A DNA stretch of 64,000 nt. It comes from Daphnia carinata (taxonomy: Eukaryota > Arthropoda > Branchiopoda > Diplostraca > Daphniidae). The stretch covers positions 10,206,778 through 10,270,777 of the forward strand of contig NC_081336.1 of assembly GCF_022539665.2 (NCBI RefSeq), in the 5' to 3' direction. Below the pieces are notes generated by a model. The model saw only the letters and a list, made by a program, of their open reading frames with translations. It was not told the DNA's origin and searched no databases. Positions 56,829 through 64,000 of this stretch are shown here, in pieces. How positions within the stretch are numbered: the first letter of the stretch is position 1; each line of letters begins with the position of its first letter. The position numbers were made by a program, and so were the translations under genes.

Positions 56829-56852
56829 AATTACATTTCGAATTACCCGCTC

Positions 56853-56939
56853 ACTTTAACTGTGTGGACACTGTTTATTCTAGCCCATTCATAGCATTAA
56901 CGAATTTTCGTCTGCTACGGCTCTCCCATCAGACCTGTT
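56853..56939 (+). repeat. DIRS left terminal inverted repeat
   Basis: Core ACTTTAACTGTGTGGACACT, matched inverted at the right end. The outermost 56829-56852 matches the internal complementary region instead. Confidence 0.93.
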
Positions 56940-56961
56940 TAGCTCATCATACAGCACAGTC

Positions 56962-59900
56962 ATGCCTGGCTCGGTGATCTCAAGTAGAGAGGGGCGTGAT
57001 TCTTCTGTACTTTCTATTGACTCTAGAGTCGAAGATTTGTTCGGCGTGCCAGACGTTGAGATGGCAGGTTCTAAAAGCGGTGAAAACGCGAATACTCGTA
57101 AAAGTAAGCGGCTTCAACTACAAGCTTCTGCGAAGCAGACAACGTCCAAATTGGACGAAGTTCTCGACCGAGTCCTAAGCTCAAGCACGTTGCCGAACCA
57201 AGTGGTACTGCCTCAAGCTACTGCACCAGAGGTGGGCGAGATACGGATTGCCGCGTCAAAAGAACCACGCCGAAGCTCAAGATCCCCGTTCCGGAGCGGG
57301 AAACGTTTCAAGACAGTAAGTCGTTCCCCCCGTCGACAGTTGTTTAGATCACATTCCCGGGATCGGTATACGTCTTCTAGACGTTACGACACGGCTAGAC
57401 GTAGATCCCGCTCGAGACAACCTAGGCATAGGTATGCGGAGTATCAAGAGGGGCGTGATTATCATCGCTCCCGTAGCAGATCGAGATCGAGGAGACTCCG
57501 TTACAGTTCTAGATCAAGAAGTCCTAGCCGTCGCCATTCACCCCCAAGGCGTGGGGAGAGTCGAGACCATCATCGTGGAAGGGATCGTGACAGTCTGTAT
57601 CGTCGGACATCGGCAGAATCCGTTGGGCAGGGCCGGGCAAACGCCGCTGATACTACGCCAGTCCCGGATTCTTCTTTCGAGATACCGAAAGTTGTGACCG
57701 ACGCTCTGGCTAGTTGGATGGCCAGAGGACAAAAGCTATCGGACATGAAGGAGTTGAGAAAGGTGTGTGTTCCCTCCTTTGAGGATAAGCACTTCGACGT
57801 AAGTTGCCCCAAGTTGGACGACTCTATGCATCGGCGTATTGTCGAAGCTAAGCCTTATGGGCCTGCGGCTCTTAAGAGAGAAAGCTCGCTGTGTTCATCT
57901 CAGTTTAAGGTGCTTGATATTGTCAAGCCCTTACTTTGCCTCATGGGTATGCATGCGGCTTGGCCGGACCAGCCAACGTTTCAGTTGTGCTCAGCCGCGT
58001 TAAGATTGTGGGCGGATGCCTTTCACAACATTACAAAGAGCCGTCGTCTGAATGTGCTGAAGGTAACGGACCCTAAATTTAAGGGACTCCTAAGTAACCC
58101 GGAGTTGTTTTCGGTTGAAGAGATTGCCAAACTGTTTGGCAAGAATTTTTTAGACCACATGGTGGACGAAGCAGATGCGGACGCCAAGCTGCGGAGAGTT
58201 AATTTGACCAGAACGGGGGCCAACACCTCGTCGATATTGGCTGCGTCTCGTCAGCACACGGAGGCTCGGCATTCAACGGCGGGGCGCTCAACGAATGGCC
58301 CGTTCCAGTATTCTGGAACGCCTTCCTACTTGGGTGGTCGAGGTGGAGCTTCATCGGACCACAGCGGAAGGTACGTTTTTCCTAGGTTCAATTTGGGGGA
58401 TGTCGGGTGCGTCGGGGCCAGACTTAAAGTTTTTGCCAAGAATTGGCGGAGAGTATCGAAAGATCCTTGGATCCTAGATACCGTGGCACAAGGCCTCTGG
58501 GTGGACTTCACGTCCAGACCATTTCAAACTCAACTTCCGTCGGAAGGTGTTATGAGTTCCGCAATGGCGGAGATCTGTGACCATGAGATCACTAGTTTGT
58601 TGGGTAAGAAGGCCATTTCTAGAGTGCCCTTGGTAAAAGAGGGTTTTTATAGCCGGGTGTTTGCCATCCCTAAGAGGTCGGGGGGTTTTAGACCCATCAT
58701 TAATTTGAAAAGCCTTAATGAGTGCATCAGATATGAGCATTTTAAAATGGAAGGGTTGCCTTCGCTGAAATCTATCGTTAGGGAAAACGATTGGTTTTTG
58801 AAATTGGATCTCAAAGATGCCTATTTATCAGTCCCTATGCATGCGGATCACAAGAAATTCCTCCGCTTTAGGTGGAGGGGCCTGAGCTACCAATTTGATT
58901 GTCTTCCTTTCGGCTTAGCCTGCGCTCCGCGTGTTTTCACCAAACTTTTAAAGCCGGTCATGGCTTTCCTACGTAGACTGGGCGTCCGGCTAGTAATATA
59001 CTTAGACGATATTTTGTTGATGGACCAGTCTGGGACGGGCGTAAGCGAAGCCTTGAAGTTTACGGTCGAACTATTAGAGTACTTAGGCTTTATTATAAAT
59101 TGGGAAAAATCTGTCCAAAAACCCACCCAAACTATTGAGTTCCTGGGGGTACGGGTGGACTCAGTCACGCTATCCCTATCCCTTCCTTCCGAGAAAGTAA
59201 CTATGATCCGTTCGCTTTGCTCTAAAGCTTTATTTAAAGATAGGATCTCGTTAAGAACTCTGTCATCCTTACTGGGGAATTTTTCATGGTGCACCGCTGC
59301 GGTGCCCTTCGCTCAGTCACACTATCGATGCGTGCAAAAGTTCTTCATTCACACTCTCCACAAGAACAGGGGAAATCTCGACACCCTTGTCTCGTTACCC
59401 TCAGACGCGAAGGCAGATCTGTTGTGGTGGTACTCCTGTCTGGACTCAGTCGAAGGCAAGAGGCTCTCTTGCGACGAGCCGGACGTTACCATTTTGTCCG
59501 ATGCATCCCTATCGGGTTGGGGTTGCGTGTGTGACGGCATTACGGCCAAAGGTCCTTGGACAGACGAGAATCGGTTTAAGCACATCAACGAACTTGAGCT
59601 TATGGCTGCCTGGAATGCGCTGAGTTGTTTTTTGGCCGCGTCCCAGGATATCGTCGTTCATTTATACCTCGATAACCTAACCTCGGTGAGTTACATCAAC
59701 AATGGAGGGGGGACCAGGGCAAAAAACCTTTGCGAGCTGGCAGTTAAGGTCTCTAACTGGTGCGAAAGCCGCAATATTGTAGTTAAGGCAATTCATCTAC
59801 CGGGGATCCTAAACACGGTGGCCGATCAAGAATCAAGGGCGCTACCAGATCCAGCGGATTGGAAACTGGACGCAGAGGTTTTTAACCAGATAAATAAATT

Positions 59901-60429
59901 ATGGCCAATGGATATTGATTTGTTTGCAGCTTCTTGGAACGCCCAGCTGCCGAAGTTTATTTCCTGGAACCCTCAACCAGGTGCCTTTGGAACCAACGCT
60001 TTCGCATGGAACTGGAAGGACTTTCAAGGCTATGCCTTCCCGCCTTTTGGACTGATTCCGCGCTGTCTGGCGAAAGTCTGGAGGGACAAGGCATCAGTGG
60101 TCGTAATCTGCCCAGTCTGGCCCAGCCAGCCTTGGTTTCCAACCCTACTGGAGTTAGTAGCGGACGTTCCACTGTTACTTCACCCCGAAGCAAACCTTCT
60201 GATTTCCAGCGAAGGGCTCCCACATCCGCTGTTACAGGGAGGATCTCTTCTCTTAGCCGCTTGGCCGTTATCAGGCACCGCCTTAGTCAACAGGGTCTTT
60301 CGGGAGAAGTGGTCTCATTATTGCTGGACGGATCAAGACCTTCCACATCATCTGCTTACCAAACCGCATGGAAGCATTGGCACAATTGGTGCCTGGAAAG
60401 GAATATGGATCCCTTGTCGAGTAGCCTAA
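56962..60429 (+). CDS. DIRS Gag-like/RT-RNase H protein
   Basis: 1155 residues from the first ATG (MPGSVISSRE). Residues about 85-215 are Arg/Ser-rich with many RS dipeptides (SRSRSRSRRLRYSSRSRS), like splicing-factor RS domains. Residues about 235-400 are a Gag-like helical region. RT has GGFRPIINLKSLN, LKLDLKDAYLSVP, LPFGLACAPRVF and YLDDILLM (near 679). RNase H has LSDASLSGWGC (about 850), then HLPGILNTVADQESR and the DIRS-typical C-terminal block DIDLFAASWNAQLPKFISW...FPPFGLI. The C-terminus overlaps the recombinase ORF by about 500 bp. Confidence 0.93.
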   Translation: MPGSVISSREGRDSSVLSIDSRVEDLFGVPDVEMAGSKSGENANTRKSKRLQLQASAKQTTSKLDEVLDRVLSSSTLPNQVVLPQATAPEVGEIRIAASKEPRRSSRSPFRSGKRFKTVSRSPRRQLFRSHSRDRYTSSRRYDTARRRSRSRQPRHRYAEYQEGRDYHRSRSRSRSRRLRYSSRSRSPSRRHSPPRRGESRDHHRGRDRDSLYRRTSAESVGQGRANAADTTPVPDSSFEIPKVVTDALASWMARGQKLSDMKELRKVCVPSFEDKHFDVSCPKLDDSMHRRIVEAKPYGPAALKRESSLCSSQFKVLDIVKPLLCLMGMHAAWPDQPTFQLCSAALRLWADAFHNITKSRRLNVLKVTDPKFKGLLSNPELFSVEEIAKLFGKNFLDHMVDEADADAKLRRVNLTRTGANTSSILAASRQHTEARHSTAGRSTNGPFQYSGTPSYLGGRGGASSDHSGRYVFPRFNLGDVGCVGARLKVFAKNWRRVSKDPWILDTVAQGLWVDFTSRPFQTQLPSEGVMSSAMAEICDHEITSLLGKKAISRVPLVKEGFYSRVFAIPKRSGGFRPIINLKSLNECIRYEHFKMEGLPSLKSIVRENDWFLKLDLKDAYLSVPMHADHKKFLRFRWRGLSYQFDCLPFGLACAPRVFTKLLKPVMAFLRRLGVRLVIYLDDILLMDQSGTGVSEALKFTVELLEYLGFIINWEKSVQKPTQTIEFLGVRVDSVTLSLSLPSEKVTMIRSLCSKALFKDRISLRTLSSLLGNFSWCTAAVPFAQSHYRCVQKFFIHTLHKNRGNLDTLVSLPSDAKADLLWWYSCLDSVEGKRLSCDEPDVTILSDASLSGWGCVCDGITAKGPWTDENRFKHINELELMAAWNALSCFLAASQDIVVHLYLDNLTSVSYINNGGGTRAKNLCELAVKVSNWCESRNIVVKAIHLPGILNTVADQESRALPDPADWKLDAEVFNQINKLWPMDIDLFAASWNAQLPKFISWNPQPGAFGTNAFAWNWKDFQGYAFPPFGLIPRCLAKVWRDKASVVVICPVWPSQPWFPTLLELVADVPLLLHPEANLLISSEGLPHPLLQGGSLLLAAWPLSGTALVNRVFREKWSHYCWTDQDLPHHLLTKPHGSIGTIGAWKGIWIPCRVA

Positions 60430-61241
60430 ATCACGTTTTGGAATTTCTAACCTTTTTACAGTCTTCGGGTAGTTCTTACAGCGCCATCAATACGCATAGG
60501 TCGATGCTTTCGGCTACACTGGATCATGTTGGTGGATCTGAAATTGGCCGCAACCCGCTAGTCAAGCAGCTTATTAAAGGAGCCTACAACAGGAACCCTC
60601 CCAAACCCAGATATCAATGCACCTGGGCGGTGGACGGAGTTTTAGATTTCATTGAAAGTCTGGGACATAACGAAGATTTGGATTTCCGGGCGCTGTCGAG
60701 GAAACTGGTCACTCTTTTGGCCTTGTCGTCTTTGCTGAGAGTGTCAGAAATCGCGGGGATAGTTGCCTCTTCGGTCTCCTTATCAAACTCGGGGGCTTCG
60801 TTCTCGCTGGGAAAACCTCGCAAAGCCCAGCACGCTGGGGCTCTGAAATCGTTTTATCTTAGCAAATTTGCTATCAAGGATCTTTGCCCAGTAGACTGTC
60901 TGGGTTTCTACATCTATGTTACCGACCCGTTAAGAAACCCCCGTAATGTAAGCAGCCTCTTGGTAAGCCTGATCGAACCACACTTGCCCGTTTCCCCATC
61001 GACGGTGGCTCATTGGATTAAACGGTTTCTAAAAGACGCCGGGGTGGATACGGCAGTGTTTAGTGCCCACTCTACCCGAGGAGCGGCCTCTTCTAAAGCC
61101 TCCGCCGGTGGAGTCCCGATAAAAGACATCCTGTCAGCGGGATCATGGTCCTCCGAATCTACGTTTGGGAGATTCTATAGAAGACAGTCTTCGCTTAATT
61201 TGGTTTCGAATTCTATTTTGTCCCGCTCATCGATGGGTTAA
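59934..61241 (+). CDS. DIRS tyrosine recombinase
   Basis: A frame of 435 codons, open from 59934 with a non-ATG first codon. The true start is probably inside the overlap with the RT ORF or arises by shunting. The catalytic residues of tyrosine recombinases are present: Arg in LLRVSEIAGI (near 268), H-x-x-R in AHSTRGAASS (near 379), a Trp/His position in LSAGSWSSE and the nucleophile Tyr in FGRFYRRQ (near 413). It integrates the circular DNA copy. No break is visible. Confidence 0.9.
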   Translation: MERPAAEVYFLEPSTRCLWNQRFRMELEGLSRLCLPAFWTDSALSGESLEGQGISGRNLPSLAQPALVSNPTGVSSGRSTVTSPRSKPSDFQRRAPTSAVTGRISSLSRLAVIRHRLSQQGLSGEVVSLLLDGSRPSTSSAYQTAWKHWHNWCLERNMDPLSSSLNHVLEFLTFLQSSGSSYSAINTHRSMLSATLDHVGGSEIGRNPLVKQLIKGAYNRNPPKPRYQCTWAVDGVLDFIESLGHNEDLDFRALSRKLVTLLALSSLLRVSEIAGIVASSVSLSNSGASFSLGKPRKAQHAGALKSFYLSKFAIKDLCPVDCLGFYIYVTDPLRNPRNVSSLLVSLIEPHLPVSPSTVAHWIKRFLKDAGVDTAVFSAHSTRGAASSKASAGGVPIKDILSAGSWSSESTFGRFYRRQSSLNLVSNSILSRSSMG

Positions 61242-61255
61242 TGTTGCTTTGAAGT

Positions 61256-61376
61256 CACAGTTAAAGTGAGCGGGTAATTCGAAATGTAATTGTTCAATCG
61301 CTCGAGGGATCGCTCTAGCGATCCCGAAGGGCGATTGGAATTACATGAGTAATTATAAGCGAAACTTTAACTGTGT
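61256..61376 (+). repeat. DIRS internal complementary region
   Basis: 61256-61291 is the reverse complement of the left terminus (AATTACATTTCGAATTACCC). 61288-61376 is an exact reverse complement of 61649-61737. The halves share AATT, so this region is a template for joining the two ends during circle formation. Confidence 0.95.
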
Positions 61377-61574
61377 AATATCCCACCCTCCGCTGCCCGT
61401 GTATTTATGCTTCGATCCTTCTGTCTTCTTTCTAGAGGCCGTGGCGGTCGAGATGGCCGGAGAAGAAGAGGAAGAGGCGGATATTGATTCATGTTTATCC
61501 CGCATTGGAACCTACCCAGTTTCCCAATCCCGGGTTAATTGTCGAACTGTCCCAAGGAGTATTGATTCGCTGCT

Positions 61575-61737
61575 AACAGGTCTGATGGGAGAGCCGTAGC
61601 AGACGAAAATTCGTTAGTGCTATGAATGGGCTAGAATAAACAGTGTCCACACAGTTAAAGTTTCGCTTATAATTACTCATGTAATTCCAATCGCCCTTCG
61701 GGATCGCTAGAGCGATCCCTCGAGCGATTGAACAATT
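61575..61737 (-). repeat. DIRS right terminal inverted repeat and end
   Basis: 61575-61661 matches the left repeat; 61649-61737 matches the internal complementary region. It contains a perfect hairpin GGGATCGCT/AGCGATCCC (61700-61719, 2-nt loop). Confidence 0.93.
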
Positions 61738-61842
61738 CAGCACGCTCGCAAATGCTGAACATTTAAGAGATTCTAAAGCGCGGTTGACCAAGGTCAGACT
61801 CTCGTACCTACCAGAGCAAGAAAAGAGGGACAGTGAACCCTC

Positions 61843-61999
61843 ATAGGTGATCCAAGTGGAGCGCTGGTTGAGGAAATGAGTCGTGATCCACGTATGCCGG
61901 CCGAACAAAATAAAGCGAAAGCCGATGACCTTCTACGTTCTGCTCAAGGCTTGAGAAGAGCTCCGCGACATTACCCGCGCATAAGAATCTGTTAAGATA
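61843..61999 (+). CDS. Possible exon, weak
   Basis: After CCTCATAG| at about 61842 a plus-strand frame reads GDPSGALVEEMSRDPRMPAE and continues charged to a stop (RAPRHYPRIRIC). Composition is coding-like but it is only about 50 residues with no partner exon found. The DIRS element lies 100 bp upstream. Confidence 0.25.
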
Positions 62000-63951
62000 A
62001 GGTAACAAAGAGCAAAAAATATTAGCCGAACGTTAATTAATATGAAAAGGGGAGAAACAACAAACAATCCTTTCGCCTACGGTAAAAGATATCCAGTTAT
62101 TCTTCGCAATTCTCAAGACCGCAGACAGAAAGATAACGGTGAGAAGAAAATTTGCATTACAAGTTGAGTGTCTTGTGACGCAGGCTAAAATAAATTTAAT
62201 TACTCAATTGGGGATCTTCAAACGTTTCAGAGCTAAAGCAGGAAGCGCTTAAACAAAGCTCTGCATAATGCCAACGCACTGTTAATGATATTTTCGGATG
62301 GGCAATTAAATAATTATTAAATACTGCTGGTTATGCAACGCAAATTTTACGAAAGCAACAGTTTTTGTTGTGATATTACCTGCGCCCGATGAAACACTTT
62401 TACTCTCACCACTTCCTCCTTTTCTGTGGGTTATCTGACACGCATAATATTAAATATTAGCTGACCACAATAATATTAAAATTGACCGCAGGATTAAAAT
62501 ATGCTATGGCTAACAATTCATACGGTGGCAAAAGAATACATGAAAATGCACGGCGAAGTGAAACAAATATAACTCCAATCGAAATTTGACCAAAAGACTT
62601 TGCATTCATGACGAACGTCTGGGTGAAAAAGAAACAATGAAATCTTTCTTTTGACGTAATTTTTGGCAATGTCTAACGTCACGTCATGATCCCAAGCGTT
62701 TTCGTCAACTCTTACAGGTTACGTTCCTCGACAATCGCTACGGCGACATGGCTGCTAAAAAACCCCAAATTAATCCACCGAAAAAAGGGATTGACATAAA
62801 GACCCAATAGTGTAACTGGTAGCGAATGGCACTAATAGACCCCTATTTAGCAACAAAAAGAAGGCGGACTTTAATACAAAAGGTATTAGGAACGATCTTC
62901 CCTGACGCAGTGGGCGGTGGTCTCTGAGGAATGTCTAGACATAGATTCGGTAAGATAATAATGAGCAAACAGCGAAAGGCTAGACAGCAAGGCCGTCAAA
63001 ATCGAGAAGAACAGGTCACTGTAATAGAAAAAAAAATGTGCGATGATTGACGTGGGATTTCAATGTACCGGTGGAAAAAAATTTAATAATGGACAGGTGG
63101 CTGCACAAAAAAACAAAATGGCAAAACCTTTGATTCCTAACTGTTAATCATCCGACAGCTCGTAGCCCGTGGCTCAACCGGTACATCGACAATTGTTACG
63201 GGAAACAGGTAAGAGCGATGAAATATGGTTGTACTCTATGTTGTGTCATCCTTGACAGACTAGCTCTTGCGGTCAAACAAAGCATGTTGGATGAAATGAT
63301 CTTACTTCCGGTCACATTACAACACTCGATTGTAATGCAACGGAAAATCAAAAACGCCCTGCACAATACCGAAATCTGCAATGGAACTAGATTCGTTCTA
63401 TTATTTCGTGCAACGAATCGAATTCGATGCAACTCAAATAATATCAAAGGCAACAACACAAAAACTGTGCTTTGCGGATGTTCCCTAAGTTTACAGGTGA
63501 GAGCACGATTGTCGTCTCCCCTCCAACCCCCCCCCCCCCAGAAAAGATTAAAAAAAAAAAAATAGGCCATTAAGTTGAAGGTTACACTCAATAGGAGGCG
63601 AATGGGGGACATTAGAAAATAAAAAATAAAAAAAAGTCCTACAGAGTTCTTCCTCGGCCCCAATCTCTCTCCCCCCTCTCCCTTCCATTTGTACAACATC
63701 CTCCTGGCCGCATGCCCGCACCACAGCGACTACCGTACAGCAGGGATACATTTCCTACGCCAAAGAGAAAGTCAGTCGCTATCGAGTTGTTGTACTGCAC
63801 ACAATGCACCCGACCAGTCGTCTTCGTCCTTCGTAGTTTTCTTTACCGAGTTAAACAAAATAAAATAAGAAAATAAGGCAAAGAGAAACGACAGTTTGTG
63901 CTGCGGGACATCTCGTGTTTAGGACGCAGCAGATTCAACTGTCTGGTGGGA

Positions 63952-64000
63952 ATGGTTCGCGCAGGGTTTGCACGAGTCTCTTTCTCTGCTCTTCTCGTCG
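63952..64000 (+). CDS. Possible start of a secreted protein, truncated by window
   Basis: The ATG at 63952 in context GGGAATGG opens MVRAGFARVSFSALLV, a signal-peptide-like start that runs off the window. The preceding 200 bp are GC-richer than the region, as in a 5' untranslated exon. Weak evidence. Confidence 0.25.
   Translation, partial: MVRAGFARVSFSALLV

Larger units (their letters stand above)
56829..61737 (+). mobile_element. DIRS-type tyrosine-recombinase retrotransposon
   Basis: About 4.9 kb. It has terminal inverted repeats (56853-56939 against 61575-61661, one mismatch seen over 87 bp) and an internal complementary region near the 3' end (61256-61376) that is the reverse complement of both outer ends joined at AATT. 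RT-RNase H and tyrosine recombinase ORFs overlap. This is the architecture of DIRS-1, which replicates through a circular intermediate. No target duplication, as expected. Both long ORFs are open, so the copy may be competent. Confidence 0.95.
61738..64000. other. Right-hand flank, largely non-coding
   Basis: AT-rich to mixed sequence. A C run lies near 63528 and pyrimidine-rich tracts near 63660-63690. Apart from the two weak coding signals listed separately, I recognise no gene, RNA gene or transposon. Confidence 0.5.

Noticed and set aside
56643-56894. 83-codon plus ORF before the DIRS ORF
   Set aside because: It crosses the DIRS terminus and its C-terminal half is translation of the terminal repeat.
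61256-61737. Separate MITE with inverted repeats
   Set aside because: The inverted matches are explained by the DIRS internal complementary region and right terminal repeat.
63196-63699. 167-codon minus ORF and overlapping plus ORF
   Set aside because: Contains Phe- and Gly-runs from A/T and C homopolymers, with no recognisable domain on either strand.

Overview
The window is eukaryotic and most resembles a compact arthropod genome, probably a branchiopod crustacean such as Daphnia. Evidence: introns of about 55-90 bp with GT-AG borders, multi-exon genes, and BEL/Pao, Gypsy, DIRS and hAT elements packed together. The species is inferred; no marker gene settles it.

Layout. 1-15398 is a 70-bp-period satellite split by a young BEL/Pao retrotransposon (3462-9597; 320-bp LTRs that differ at one base; duplicated target CATGT). 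15544-16936 is a truncated, intron-containing copy of the RNA polymerase III largest subunit gene (POLR3A/RPC1), minus strand, directly next to the satellite. 18122-21644 is a decayed hAT transposon with 15-bp terminal inverted repeats and an 8-bp target duplication. 22099-23356 holds broken exons ending in an RZ-type zinc finger, as at the C-terminus of ZNFX1-like helicases. 24123-33807 is a minus-strand host gene whose coding exon is cut by a second BEL/Pao element (25040-32497; target duplication GCCAC). 37230-38449 is a well-resolved six-exon secreted CAP/antigen-5 gene with a TATA box and a 5'UTR intron. 39506-40579 is a five-exon C2H2 zinc-finger gene with one frameshift. 43763-51011 is a Gypsy element with LTRs identical over 332 bp, a perfect tRNA-Leu primer site and a canonical -1 frameshift heptamer. 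51041-51745 is a decayed Vasa-like (zinc-knuckle DEAD-box) fragment. 52225-52882 is an acidic ORF with an ELYS-like patch. 53338-55762 is a unit bounded by about 215-bp inverted repeats that contains a retropepsin-like ORF. 56829-61737 is a nearly intact DIRS element with terminal inverted repeats and an internal complementary region. 61738-64000 is largely non-coding.

The retroelement genes serve their own mobility; only the CAP gene looks like an undamaged cellular gene. The other cellular homologies (POLR3A, ZNFX1-like, Vasa-like, zinc finger) are truncated, frameshifted or interrupted. The locus therefore looks like a pericentromeric or piRNA-cluster-like region that collects recent insertions and gene fragments. 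Two of the fragments (Vasa-like and ZNFX1-like) come from families that act in small-RNA pathways, which is worth testing for siRNA/piRNA output. Several single-base frameshifts could equally be consensus errors of the assembly.
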